The position numbers were made by a program, and so were the translations under genes. From Mucilaginibacter sp. OK283 (GTDB taxonomy: Bacteria > Bacteroidota > Bacteroidia > Sphingobacteriales > Sphingobacteriaceae), in assembly GCF_900110415.1 (NCBI RefSeq), contig NZ_FODR01000002.1, positions 668,251 through 732,250 on the forward strand: a stretch of DNA of 64,000 nucleotides. The letters run 5' to 3'. Within the stretch, counting starts at the first letter, position 1, and each line of letters begins with the position of its first letter. This document shows, piece by piece, positions 52,648 through 61,755 of this stretch. Below the pieces are notes generated by a model. The model had not been told where the DNA came from. It searched no databases and worked only from the letters and a program-made list of their open reading frames with translations.

Positions 52648-52773
52648 CAGCAATTGCCGGCCGGGCAAGTAATCGGAATTGTTGGAAGATGGCGGGCTCT
52701 TCTTCATGTCTCATTAACCGGGTCACAAGTCATCCGACCGCCGGGCTATCGCTCAAGACTTGCGCCAAGGAGG
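52645..52773 (+). repeat. Long direct repeat, copy A
   Basis: tagcagcaattgccggccgg and the following gcaagt match 57215-57240; aatcggaattgttg, then ctcattaaccgggtcacaag and caagacttgcgccaagg match 57275-57384. The pair gtcacaagtc / caagacttgc can form a hairpin. Copies A and B bracket the HxlR-MBL-GH38-like block. Confidence 0.75.
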
Positions 52774-52798
52774 GTAGATGGAGTCAATTCAAGTTTAC

Positions 52799-53179
52799 TC
52801 ACTTTTTTCCAATAATTCTTTTCCTGTGGGTCGATCCCCATTTATACAATTCTGATACAACAGGTTTTAACGATTGTCCATAATCGGTAAGTTCATATTC
52901 AACCGTCATTGGTTTAGTATCATATACAAATCTTTTGGCCAGTTCATTTATTTCTAACTCTTTTAACTCTTTTGATAGCATTTTTGGCGTAATGCCGGGT
53001 ATTGATCTCTGAATTTCCTTAAATCGTTTTCGTCCAAGTTTAAGGGAAAAAATGATTTGTAGTTTCCATTTTCCGCTCAAAATATCTAAGGCATCCTGAA
53101 GCGGTAACAACATTTGCGCATACTTTTCCTGTGATAATTGTGCCTGCAAATTTTCAAGGTATTGTTCTTTAACTTCCAT
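52799..53179 (-). CDS. HxlR-family transcriptional regulator
   Basis: A 126-residue winged-helix regulator: DALDILSGKWKLQIIFSLKL (HxlR signature), FKEIQRSIPGITPKMLSKEL (recognition helix) and VEYELTDYGQSLKPVVSELY (wing and dimer helix). ATG 53179 is the usual start; the ORF begins 11 codons earlier. HxlR proteins respond to electrophiles or metabolites. It is divergent from the MBL-fold gene, with a perfect palindrome between, so that gene is its likely target. Confidence 0.88.
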   Translation of the reverse strand: MEVKEQYLENLQAQLSQEKYAQMLLPLQDALDILSGKWKLQIIFSLKLGRKRFKEIQRSIPGITPKMLSKELKELEINELAKRFVYDTKPMTVEYELTDYGQSLKPVVSELYKWGSTHRKRIIGKK

Positions 53180-53236
53180 AAAATTGAGTGAAGTATAAAG
53201 ATACCGAATCACTTTCTTTTTAAGCAGGTTTCTCTA

Positions 53237-53252
53237 AGTATACCGGTATACT
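53237..53252. promoter_or_regulatory. Palindromic operator between HxlR and the MBL-fold gene
   Basis: Perfect 16-bp palindrome agtataccggtatact in the divergent gap, followed by another agtata at 53255. Probable HxlR binding site controlling both genes. Confidence 0.65.
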
Positions 53253-53325
53253 AAAGTATAGCATTACCTAAGGGCATGCCTTTAACAGTAGTTTTGCCAG
53301 GGTAATTAATAATGAATACTTACCT

Positions 53326-54018
53326 ATGGCTATAAAAAAGATAATTGAAAATGTTTGCCAGATCAGCTTGGGCGCAGTTAATTGTTTTATTATTGATAAT
53401 GATGGATTAACCCTGGTTGACACTGGTTTTCCCGGAAGCGAAAAAAAGATATTTGATGCTTTATCTGAAATTGGAAAGAGACCTATTGATATTAAACAAA
53501 TTATTCTTACCCATCTGCATCCTGATCATGCCGGCGCAGCCGCCGATATTCAAAAGCTGCTTCAAATTCCGATATACGCACACAGCACGGATGCCAGGCT
53601 GATTAGAAAAGGTGTTGGTGGCCGGGAACCGATGGCCCGTACGCGGGGATTTTTTCCCTGGTTGATTTTTAATTTATTTATGCGAAACGCAAAATCGATC
53701 ATCAAACCCGTAGATTCGGTTATGGCTTTACAAGGTGGCCAGTTACTGCCTATACTTTCGGGTGTGAGGGTTATTCATTCACCAGGTCATTCCGAAGGGC
53801 ATATTTCTTTACTTTTAGAAAAAGAGCAAGTGCTGATTGCCGGTGATATTTGCGGGAATATGGGTGGGCTTAGCTATAGTATCCTATACGAAGACCCGGT
53901 TTTGGCCAAACAAACCTTGAAAGAAGTGGCAAAATACAATTTTGATATTGCTTGTTTTGGGCATGGTAATCCGCTTTTAGCAGGAGCAAACAAAAAAATT
54001 GCAGAAAAATTTAAATAA
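53326..54018 (+). CDS. MBL-fold metallo-hydrolase
   Basis: A 230-residue protein with the complete metallo-beta-lactamase site: NCFIIDNDGLTLVDTGFPGS, metal motif ILTHLHPDHAGAA, VIHSPGHSEGHISLLLE and VLIAGDICGN, with His in CFGHGNPLL. No signal peptide, so cytosolic. Substrates of this group include lactones, thioesters or quorum-sensing molecules. Its divergent HxlR partner is the likely regulator. Confidence 0.87.
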   Translation: MAIKKIIENVCQISLGAVNCFIIDNDGLTLVDTGFPGSEKKIFDALSEIGKRPIDIKQIILTHLHPDHAGAAADIQKLLQIPIYAHSTDARLIRKGVGGREPMARTRGFFPWLIFNLFMRNAKSIIKPVDSVMALQGGQLLPILSGVRVIHSPGHSEGHISLLLEKEQVLIAGDICGNMGGLSYSILYEDPVLAKQTLKEVAKYNFDIACFGHGNPLLAGANKKIAEKFK

Positions 54019-54360
54019 GCTCCGTTAAATTTGAGTATTTCCTGGATGAGCGATGGCTAAATCAAAAAAACCGTTCCCCGGCAGGAACGGCTTTTTTGCA
54101 ACCACATGAACGCAATCATTCCGATGTTGTTTTGGAGAATTTGCTGAGTCCATTGTGCCCCTTTGGCCGGCTCGTCGCTAACCATTTCAAAGATTGCTTT
54201 CTGGCTTCAATGACTGGGTGGTTTTAAAACTTATAAAAGATAATTTTGGAGTTCCTGCATTTAATATGTACTTATGTGTGTACAAATAATTAATTTAACA
54301 ATGGAACTACAGGGCCGTTGCGATACCGGTAAATAAACAGCGAAACAGGAATTAGGAACA
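54019..54360. other. Intergenic region with terminator, 342 bp
   Basis: Apart from the terminator at 54071-54097 there is no gene. Near 54266-54281 an imperfect palindrome (atgtacttatgtgtgtacaa) lies 80 bp before the GH38-like start and might be regulatory. Confidence 0.45.
54071..54097 (+). terminator. Rho-independent terminator after the MBL-fold gene
   Basis: Perfect 7-bp stem ccgttcc / ggaacgg (54071-54077, 54084-54090) with a 6-base loop and a following cttttttg; a run of A upstream makes it bidirectional in appearance. Confidence 0.8.
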
Positions 54361-57084
54361 ATGAAAATAATGATAACGAAAGCAATAATCTCCTTTTCGC
54401 TGCTTATCAGCACATCGGTATTCGGGCAGATCAAGCGATCTGATACCACATATATAAATCCGAAGGTTAAGGAGGTTATTGTAATATTCAAAACACACTT
54501 CGATATAGGTTATACTCATCGGGTTAAAGATATTGTACAGTTTTATCGTACAGATATGATTGACAAAGCTTTGGAAATTATGGACAAGACCAAAGATTTG
54601 CCTAAGGAACAACAATTTTCATGGACAGCGCCTGGCTGGGTAATGGCTAAAGTATTGGAAGATTGGCCGGGACAGACGCCTGAACGTCACCAAAGATTGG
54701 AAGATGCTTTCAAATCGGGGCGGTTTGTTACCCATGCAATGCCTTTCTCTGTTCAGTCGCAGATATTGTTCCCCGAGGATGTGGCCAGAGCCTACGAATC
54801 ATCATCTTTCGTTTCCCGCAAATATGGACTGCCTTTGCCGCGCGGCGCAAAAATGACGGATGTGCCTTCGCAGGCGAGCGTTTTGGCTACAGGATTGGCA
54901 CAAGGCGGCGTAAAATTCATGCATATCGGATGCAACTGGCCCAGCGAAGATGTGAAGTATCCGCCGCTTTTCTGGTGGCAGGGGCCCGATGGTAGTCGTG
55001 TTTTAACGCTTTATTCGCCCATTTACGGAACTACTACGGCACTAAATTGGCCATTTGAGTGGGGCGGCAGGGATCCGTATGTCGGAAGAAATCTTATCCC
55101 TCCGGCCGACTGGCCTTATTCTGTATGGCCTGCTATAATTGTTACCACCGATAATTCCGGACCGCCAAGTCCTGCCGATGTTAAAGCATTATTTGACGAA
55201 GCTGAAAAAAAAATGCCGGGAGTGAAAATAAGGGTGGGGCGCCTTGAAGACTTTGCTGATGCAATACTTCCTACCCATCCTAAGTTGCCCGTTATCAAAA
55301 AAGAAGCCCCCGATACATGGATACACGGCAATATGAGTGATCCTGGCGGAATGAAAATTTCCCGTAATATTAACCCGCTTATACCAACTGTTGAAGGGCT
55401 AAACACCCAGCTAAAAAATTGGAACATCGCTGTTCCTGATATCACCAAAGATATTTCGAAAGCATATGAAAATGTTTTGCTTTATGCAGAACATACCTGG
55501 GGCGGTGCTCAAAATATCAATGAATACGGAGCCGCATTTAAAAAGCTATCTCCCGAAACCTATAAAGACCTTGAAGGATCATGGGAAGACAAGACCGATT
55601 ATATCCGCAAAACAGAAAATATTATAAAAACGCTGCTGGCAAACAATATGGCAATTCTTGCCCAAAATGTAAACCACCAGGGTAAGCGCTTTGTAGTTTA
55701 TAATCCGCTCCCTTACAGCCGGTCGGAGTGGGTACAGGTGGGCAATCAACATAAATTTATCTATGCCAGGAATGTTCCCCCTTCCGGCTATAAAACCTAC
55801 ACCGAAAAAGATTTGGTTGCAAATAATTCAACCGGCTTAAGTTCAAATAAGATAGAAAACAAGTATTTCATAATTAAGATGGATCCGGCCCGTGGTAGTA
55901 TTTCGTCGCTGATTGATAAGCGAACAGGGAGAGAATGGGTTGATGCCCAAGCTAAACGCGGCCTGGGACAATATATGAATGAACGGTTCACTTACGAACA
56001 AACAGTAAAATATGTAACCGATTATCAACAGGGACGTGGTTTACACGCCTTTGGTTCCAAAGGCGAATGGCTGCACCCCAATATGTACAAGCCCGGAATG
56101 ATTTCTGAAAAACAGGTGCCGTACCGGGCTGCGTTATCTAAAAATGGTAGTTTGAAAATCACCAAAGATGCCAATCAGGAAACAGCCGTTATTGACATGC
56201 CTGTCGATACGGCTAATCACTTCCCTGCTTCTTCGTTGCAGATAACCTTACAAAATGATAAGCCATTTATTGATATGGAGCTTACCATTAAAGATAAAGC
56301 AAAAGATAACTGGCCCGAAGCCGACTGGTTTTGTTTTCCCTTTAAAATAAATTCCCCCAAATTTAGTGTAGGCCGTTCCCTTGGGATGATGGATCCATCC
56401 AAAGATATTATGGAAGGGGCCGATAAAGATATATACGCTGTAGGAACCGGCGTTACTATAACAGGTAAGGATGGGGCCGGCATTGGTTTCTGCCCATTTG
56501 ACCACCCGCTAATCAGCTTCGACAGGCCGGGGATTTGGAAGTTTTCTAAGGATTTTATCCCGCATAAACCGGTTATTTACCTTAATCTTTATAATAACCA
56601 GTGGAATACAAATTACCGGTACTGGTATCCGGGAACCTGGAGTTCAAAAGTAAGGATATGGACTTTTACCAAAAACAGCACCACGGAATCGAGGTTGGTA
56701 ACGCCCTCTTTTGAAGCCCGTACCCCTTTGGTGGTGGCCGAAGCTGAAGGCAAAGCCGGTAATCTTCCTGCCGGGCAAACCGGAATTTCTGTTTCAAGAA
56801 AAGGCATACAAGTTACTGCCTTCCGCCGCAATAGTGCCGGCAATCCTGTTTTTGCAACAGCCGCTGCTAATTCAAATTCAACCCTTTTGCGGCTATGGGA
56901 ACAAGGAGGAAATTCAGGAAATGTGACAGTTACTTTGCCGAAAGGGATAAATTATACTAAAGCAACACCTGTAAATCTCCGCGGTGAAATAATGGGTAAG
57001 CCAGTAAAAATCACCGGAAGTAAGCTAAGGTTTATGTTAAAAGCATACGCGCCGGCCAGCTTTGTTTTAGATGATGCCCCGTGA
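54361..57084 (+). CDS. Exported GH38-like (DUF5054) glycoside hydrolase
   Basis: A 907-residue protein with a signal peptide (AIISFSLLISTSVFGQ). The N-terminal domain has the GH38 metal site pattern VIFKTHFDIGYTHR and a likely nucleophile Asp in KMTDVPSQAS, followed by HIGCNWPSEDVKYPP and the C-terminal beta-sandwich domains (SSNKIENKYFIIKMDPARGS, NKPFIDMELTIKD). GH38 enzymes are alpha-mannosidases; this divergent group has no proven substrate. It sits alone between two repeat blocks, so it may have been moved with them. Confidence 0.82.
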   Translation: MKIMITKAIISFSLLISTSVFGQIKRSDTTYINPKVKEVIVIFKTHFDIGYTHRVKDIVQFYRTDMIDKALEIMDKTKDLPKEQQFSWTAPGWVMAKVLEDWPGQTPERHQRLEDAFKSGRFVTHAMPFSVQSQILFPEDVARAYESSSFVSRKYGLPLPRGAKMTDVPSQASVLATGLAQGGVKFMHIGCNWPSEDVKYPPLFWWQGPDGSRVLTLYSPIYGTTTALNWPFEWGGRDPYVGRNLIPPADWPYSVWPAIIVTTDNSGPPSPADVKALFDEAEKKMPGVKIRVGRLEDFADAILPTHPKLPVIKKEAPDTWIHGNMSDPGGMKISRNINPLIPTVEGLNTQLKNWNIAVPDITKDISKAYENVLLYAEHTWGGAQNINEYGAAFKKLSPETYKDLEGSWEDKTDYIRKTENIIKTLLANNMAILAQNVNHQGKRFVVYNPLPYSRSEWVQVGNQHKFIYARNVPPSGYKTYTEKDLVANNSTGLSSNKIENKYFIIKMDPARGSISSLIDKRTGREWVDAQAKRGLGQYMNERFTYEQTVKYVTDYQQGRGLHAFGSKGEWLHPNMYKPGMISEKQVPYRAALSKNGSLKITKDANQETAVIDMPVDTANHFPASSLQITLQNDKPFIDMELTIKDKAKDNWPEADWFCFPFKINSPKFSVGRSLGMMDPSKDIMEGADKDIYAVGTGVTITGKDGAGIGFCPFDHPLISFDRPGIWKFSKDFIPHKPVIYLNLYNNQWNTNYRYWYPGTWSSKVRIWTFTKNSTTESRLVTPSFEARTPLVVAEAEGKAGNLPAGQTGISVSRKGIQVTAFRRNSAGNPVFATAAANSNSTLLRLWEQGGNSGNVTVTLPKGINYTKATPVNLRGEIMGKPVKITGSKLRFMLKAYAPASFVLDDAP

Positions 57085-57617
57085 CCGTTAATACCACATA
57101 ATTGGAATTGATATAAAACCCCCAAAGCTGGCGCACGCGTGCCGCGTGTGCCCCGTATGCAAATCACAGTCTCATTGTATAGCCCTAATCCCACGATTTT
57201 CCCACAGCCCGCGTTAGCAGCAATTGCCGACCGGGCAAGTTACTGCCAGGGTGGATTAATTGTTGAAATATTATAATCGGAATTGTTGAATGATGGCAGG
57301 CTCTTGCTTCTTCTCATGTCTCATTAACCGGGTCACAAGTCATCCGACAGCTGGGCTATCGCTCAAGACTTGCGCCAAGGGGGGCATTTTCTATAATCTA
57401 CTCGTAAACGTAAATTCGGATGAGAAGCAATTGAATGAATCCCGATTTCTAATTAGGGTCGGTGGGATAAGGGTAAGGAAAAAACCACATTCCTTACAGT
57501 AGCATCATAACCTTGCATATTTTTGTAGCCTAATTTGCCCACAATGGATTTTCCAACAGATATTTAATTGTTCTTGTAACTTTAAATATTTATTATTGAC
57601 TTTATTATTCAAACCTT
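57085..57617. repeat. Intergenic region with mosaic repeat copy 4 and direct repeat copy B
   Basis: No gene in these 533 bp is supported. On the minus strand 57125-57216 is a copy of the mosaic repeat (gcacgcgtgccgcgtgtgcc, tatgcaaatcac, cccacagcccgcgtta). 57215-57384 is copy B of the direct repeat seen at 52645, with a 34-bp insertion (tactgccagggtggattaat and following). The last 200 bp are AT-rich and carry the undefined promoter of the Lamassu-like operon. Confidence 0.65.
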
Positions 57618-58733
57618 ATGCACCAGCCAATATTGCCAACAAAAGATCTGAAGTCGTTGGTCTTCGCGACAAAGCCGCGTGAGAATGCTGGTGCACGAAG
57701 TTCAAACAGGTTTGACTATCAAAAAAACTGGGCAATTGTTAAACTCACTGAATTACATGCGACCGATCAGGATTATCTCCTGGCGTTTGAGTTTCATGAA
57801 GACATCGCGGTATTCGATTCGGCAGTCGATCCCACTTCTGTAAATTTTTATCAAGTAAAAACTACTGAAAATTCGCATTGGAAACTTACCGACTTTGCGA
57901 AAACCAAAAAGGGTAAGGGTGACACAATTCTGCCTTCTATAATTGGAAAATTAAGTGAGCAATTGGAAAATTTTGGTGATCTGGTTGGTGGTTTGTTTTT
58001 AATTACAAACTCAAAGGTTCAAGCAAAACTCAAAGATGATATTGACTGTTTAACAGTGTCCGCTTTTAGCTTAAAAGACATCTGTGATGCGGACAAAACA
58101 AAACTTACTAAGAAATTAGCAATTGAATTGCCAGGTAAGGATTGGTCTAAGTTTTTTGATTTGATGGTTTTTAATCTTCAGCAACTAGATATAAAGCATC
58201 ATAGTGAAATTACTAAGGCAAAACTAAGTGCATTTATTGAAGCAGTACTACCGAATGTGAAATACCAAATCGGGCCGGTATATAAGGCAATATTTGATGA
58301 AATAAAAACGAAGAACAATGTGGAAACTACCGCATTGTCATTTAACGAACTAAAAACAAGCAAGTCAGTTAGCCGAGCAGATTTCGACAAATACCTTTTT
58401 GCTTTAAAGAACAATGATTCGATGAAGGATTTGGCGGTATCAATAGCGCACAGACTTGACCAAGAACTTGTTGATTACCGTTTCGTTGCCTCGTTCAAGT
58501 CACACGCAACGACTTACGAAATAGCAAGGATGGATTATGACGATAAACAACTCCAAAAGATAGAACAAGGAGTTTTTAATCACGTCAATAATTATCAATC
58601 CATAACCGGAAAATTAAGTGAGGATATGGAAAAAATCTTCACGAGCTTATCGAAAGATTTGGTTACAAATATTTCGTTTGAACCCAATTATATTAAAACG
58701 ATTATTTTATTCAGGTTGTATGGAAAAGGGTAG
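57618..58733 (+). CDS. lmuA: Lamassu-like effector LmuA: Cap4/DUF4297-type nuclease
   Basis: A 371-residue protein. The N-terminal part is a DUF4297/Cap4-type PD-(D/E)xK endonuclease: PRENAGARSSNRFDYQKNW (basic entry motif), then Glu58 and HEDIAVFDSA with Asp62, and NFYQVKTTE with Gln79-Val-Lys81. The C-terminal two thirds is helical and probably binds the SMC partner. In Lamassu, LmuA is the killing nuclease and LmuB an SMC-type sensor; the following gene fits LmuB. No signal peptide. The gene is AT-richer than its neighbours, as in acquired defence genes. Confidence 0.82.
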   Translation: MHQPILPTKDLKSLVFATKPRENAGARSSNRFDYQKNWAIVKLTELHATDQDYLLAFEFHEDIAVFDSAVDPTSVNFYQVKTTENSHWKLTDFAKTKKGKGDTILPSIIGKLSEQLENFGDLVGGLFLITNSKVQAKLKDDIDCLTVSAFSLKDICDADKTKLTKKLAIELPGKDWSKFFDLMVFNLQQLDIKHHSEITKAKLSAFIEAVLPNVKYQIGPVYKAIFDEIKTKNNVETTALSFNELKTSKSVSRADFDKYLFALKNNDSMKDLAVSIAHRLDQELVDYRFVASFKSHATTYEIARMDYDDKQLQKIEQGVFNHVNNYQSITGKLSEDMEKIFTSLSKDLVTNISFEPNYIKTIILFRLYGKG

Positions 58734-58771
58734 TTTCAAACGACTTATACGGACATTAAGAAATAAAAGGC

Positions 58772-60478
58772 ATGAAGAAATTCAGATTAAGAGAGATGAC
58801 CCTACTGTCGTTAAGGGAAAGGAGATCAAGAAAAGTGATCTTCAGCCCGACGAGGACAGTGATCATCGGGACAAATGAAACGGGTAAATCATGCTTAATA
58901 AAGTCCATCTATCACACCTTTGGGGCAGAACCACACAAATTGCATCCGGACTGGCTGGATGCGCAACCCATTTCGGTTATCAAATTCACCATAGATGAAG
59001 TAGACTATGTGATTTTTCGTCAGGAAAAAACATTCGCGTTATTTGATGGTAATGACGAAATGATCGGAAAATATGTGAAAGTTTCTGAGATCGGGGCAAA
59101 ACTTGCTGAACTGCTTGATTTTAAGTTAGAGCTTAGAGACCGTCAAAAAAAGATAGTCATCCCGCCACCGGCATATTTGTTTTTACCATTCTATATGGAT
59201 CAGGATGTCAGTTGGCAAAGAAATTGGGATAGCTTCAAAAACCTATATTTACCTAAGGACAGGTTGGGTATAGTGAATTACCACACAGGTATTCGACCTA
59301 ATAAATACTATCAAACCAAGAATGAGTTAGGTATCATTAATGAAGGCATCGCTAATATGGATAAAGAGATCAAATTGATCCGCGGGATGCTTAATAACGT
59401 TAAGGAAAAGTTGACCATTTCCGATTTTACAATTGACCTCGATGCTTTTCAATCAGAAATAACCACACTATTAGCGGAATGCCAAGTGCTCAGAATTGAA
59501 CAAGAGGATTATAAAGTAAAGTTATCTAAGCGTTTTAATCATAAAATCAATCTTGATGCACAATTGCTTATAGTGCGTAAAACATTGGCTGAAACGCAAA
59601 AGGATTATGCGTATGCATTAGATAAGGTCGACGAGGTAGTTCCTTGCCCCACTTGCGGTGCTGAATATGAAAATTCGTTTGCAGAGCGGTTTGGAATAGC
59701 ACAAGATGAGCAAAGATGCTATGACCTCATACTTGAATTGGAAGAAGAACTGGTTACAGTAAATGATGAAATCGTAAAACTTAACTCGAAATTTGTTGAA
59801 AGATCAAAAACACTTCTCGAAATTGAAAATCAGTTGGAACGCAAGCAGGGAGAGGTAAAGCTTAAGGACCTAATCGAAAGTGAAGGTAAAAAAGAGGTTC
59901 AGAATTTGTTCAGACGGGAAATTGCAGATTATTCCAAAGAGCTTACGGAGAAAATAAAGTTACGTGAACAATTGGATATCGATTTAAAATTATTGGAAGA
60001 TAAAAAGCGCGCTGAGAAAATCAAAAACTTGTATCGTGGCTATATGAAACAGTTTTTATTAGAAGTCAATCTGCCCAATGTTAGGACGAAATCTTACGAA
60101 AAGATTGATTCTCAATTGTCTGAATCGGGAAGCAAAACACCACGTGAGTTCATAGCTTACTATTATTCAATATTAACTGTTATGTCTGAGTATGCCTCAG
60201 CTGCATTTTGTCCAATAGTCGTTGATTCTCCTAATCAACAAGCACAGGATAAAGACAACTTGCCCACACTATTAAATTTTATTGTTAACCGTCAGCCGCC
60301 TAATTCACAACTGATTATGAGTATAGAGGGTGATCACGGCATCGATTATAGAGCTGATATAATTAAATTGGAAGAAAAAAATCATCTGCTACAACCCGAT
60401 GATTTTGACGACGATTTTCAAGATGTTAAACCCTATTTAGATGCTATAATCGGCGGTCAGCAACTATTCTATTTTTAA
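58772..60478 (+). CDS. lmuB: Lamassu-like LmuB: SMC/Rad50-type ATPase with zinc hook
   Basis: A 568-residue protein with Walker A GTNETGKS (33-40), a long coiled coil on both sides of a CPTC zinc-hook motif (about 292-295, VPCPTCGAEY), and the ATPase C-terminal half with FCPIVVDSPNQQAQ (Walker B region, about 480-490) and MSIEGDHGIDY. It is a small SMC-like protein of the LmuB sort and would sense DNA ends or phage replication intermediates. It starts 38 bp after the nuclease gene. No third gene (LmuC) is found, so this is the two-gene version. Confidence 0.83.
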   Translation: MKKFRLREMTLLSLRERRSRKVIFSPTRTVIIGTNETGKSCLIKSIYHTFGAEPHKLHPDWLDAQPISVIKFTIDEVDYVIFRQEKTFALFDGNDEMIGKYVKVSEIGAKLAELLDFKLELRDRQKKIVIPPPAYLFLPFYMDQDVSWQRNWDSFKNLYLPKDRLGIVNYHTGIRPNKYYQTKNELGIINEGIANMDKEIKLIRGMLNNVKEKLTISDFTIDLDAFQSEITTLLAECQVLRIEQEDYKVKLSKRFNHKINLDAQLLIVRKTLAETQKDYAYALDKVDEVVPCPTCGAEYENSFAERFGIAQDEQRCYDLILELEEELVTVNDEIVKLNSKFVERSKTLLEIENQLERKQGEVKLKDLIESEGKKEVQNLFRREIADYSKELTEKIKLREQLDIDLKLLEDKKRAEKIKNLYRGYMKQFLLEVNLPNVRTKSYEKIDSQLSESGSKTPREFIAYYYSILTVMSEYASAAFCPIVVDSPNQQAQDKDNLPTLLNFIVNRQPPNSQLIMSIEGDHGIDYRADIIKLEEKNHLLQPDDFDDDFQDVKPYLDAIIGGQQLFYF

Positions 60479-60498
60479 AAATTACCGGAATTGAATTT

Positions 60499-61725
60499 TT
60501 AGTCGTCACTTCCCTTGACCTTATAAGCATAATCCCAGTCATCAAAATCATGTACATTTACTAAAAAATTGGAAAACTTGAACGTATTTTCATAAAGCAT
60601 GCTATAAATAAATTTGGTGATAGCTGCAAAACCTTCCAAATTGTCCAACTCTATAACCTTAATTCCAAACCTTGTTGTAGAGCATATAAATGGCAATACT
60701 GCGTTTAAAGAATTTAACTTATCGTAATCAAGTTCTTCGTTGTTGGCTGGTGTTAATTGAAAGCTGCCAGTTTGTTCGTCAAACTCAAATTCATAACTTC
60801 TTAACCCTTCTTGTGGTATTAAAACCATTCGGAAGTTTATTGAATTGAAATAATCGTCAAGTTCATAATGCTCATACAGATTCGAGAATTTTTCAAGGTT
60901 ATTTTGAAATATTTTCATCAATTTAATAACGTTTCCAAGAAATACGACCTCTCCGCAAAAAATCGAAAATCCAGGCCCCTTAGTACCATCTTCAAATTGC
61001 GTATATGTGTTGCTAAAGTCAATGATGCATGTGAACTTTTTATAGGTAACATGCTTGAATGATTGAATTGCAGCAGCTTTTATGATAAACGCAATAAGAA
61101 ACTTCTGACTATCTAGATCCATTAGCGGAGGCAAAATTTCACAGTGAGGGACACTCCTGTATTCCTTTTTTTGAGGTGGTGCTGATGCGATCTGCTCTCG
61201 TATCAACTTTTCCAGAATGATCAATTGTTCTTTAATTTCATTCTGAATGCCATCATAGTTTGGCCTATTTTCTTTCAACGCTGGATAGTAAGTATTTCTA
61301 ATTGCAGGATACTTTGCAATTAGCTCCTGAATATCAATCCAGCAAAAGAGTTTTATTTTTTTGCTCCCGGACTTGCTTTCCGCAATACAGATATCTTGAA
61401 GTTGAACAATTCTATTTGTCGTGGTAGCAAAGTAGAACTGCTGAATCTCATGGGGGAAATCGTCAATCGATTTTATAGTCGCCTTGAAATCATCACTTAA
61501 TTCTTTGATCAGCGCAGTTTTAGAACGATTCAAATCCTTTTTCTTAGCTTGTATAGCAATTTTAAGCTCGGGACTATAAATATCCACGCCAAACTGGGCC
61601 ATACCCTTCGATCCGTACTCCTCAAATGAATCGGTGTCGAACATTAAATTAAACAAATCCTTAAGAAAGGTTTGAAACTCAAATTCATCACCTAATGGTT
61701 CATATTGGTATTTCATAGTTGTCAA
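60499..61725 (-). CDS. PD-(D/E)xK (Mrr-like) nuclease protein with unknown C-terminal domain
   Basis: A 408-residue cytoplasmic protein. Its first 65 residues form a restriction-endonuclease-like core: EFEFQTFLKDLFNLMFDTDS (helix), GSKGMAQFGVDIYSPEL with Asp48, and KIAIQAKKKD with Gln59-Ala-Lys61, the D..QxK arrangement of Mrr-type nucleases. After a helical linker (ENRPNYDGIQNEIKEQLIIL) the C-terminal ~200 residues (SQKFLIAFIIKAAAIQSFKH, GFSIFCGEVVFLGNVIKLMK) are not recognised. It lies 30 bp after the other nuclease gene on the same strand and converges on the Lamassu-like operon (20-bp gap). Confidence 0.7.
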   Translation of the reverse strand: MTTMKYQYEPLGDEFEFQTFLKDLFNLMFDTDSFEEYGSKGMAQFGVDIYSPELKIAIQAKKKDLNRSKTALIKELSDDFKATIKSIDDFPHEIQQFYFATTTNRIVQLQDICIAESKSGSKKIKLFCWIDIQELIAKYPAIRNTYYPALKENRPNYDGIQNEIKEQLIILEKLIREQIASAPPQKKEYRSVPHCEILPPLMDLDSQKFLIAFIIKAAAIQSFKHVTYKKFTCIIDFSNTYTQFEDGTKGPGFSIFCGEVVFLGNVIKLMKIFQNNLEKFSNLYEHYELDDYFNSINFRMVLIPQEGLRSYEFEFDEQTGSFQLTPANNEELDYDKLNSLNAVLPFICSTTRFGIKVIELDNLEGFAAITKFIYSMLYENTFKFSNFLVNVHDFDDWDYAYKVKGSDD

Positions 61726-61755
61726 TTTGATTTAGGCTTAAAGTGAGTCGGAATT

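Noticed and set aside
54266..54281. Imperfect palindrome atgtacttatgtgtgtac upstream of the GH38-like gene as a firm operator
   Set aside because: Arms are short (5-6 bp) and no regulator is adjacent, so it is only mentioned in the intergenic entry.
48480..57400. CRISPR array
   Set aside because: Repeated words exist but are irregularly spaced, differ in module order and are not separated by uniform spacers; no cas gene is present.
58618..58878. 86-residue ORF overlapping both Lamassu-like genes, considered as a possible LmuC
   Set aside because: It overlaps 115 bp of the nuclease gene and 107 bp of the SMC gene in another frame, has no recognisable motif, and the SMC start at 58772 is well supported by its N-terminus. 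Treated as a shadow.
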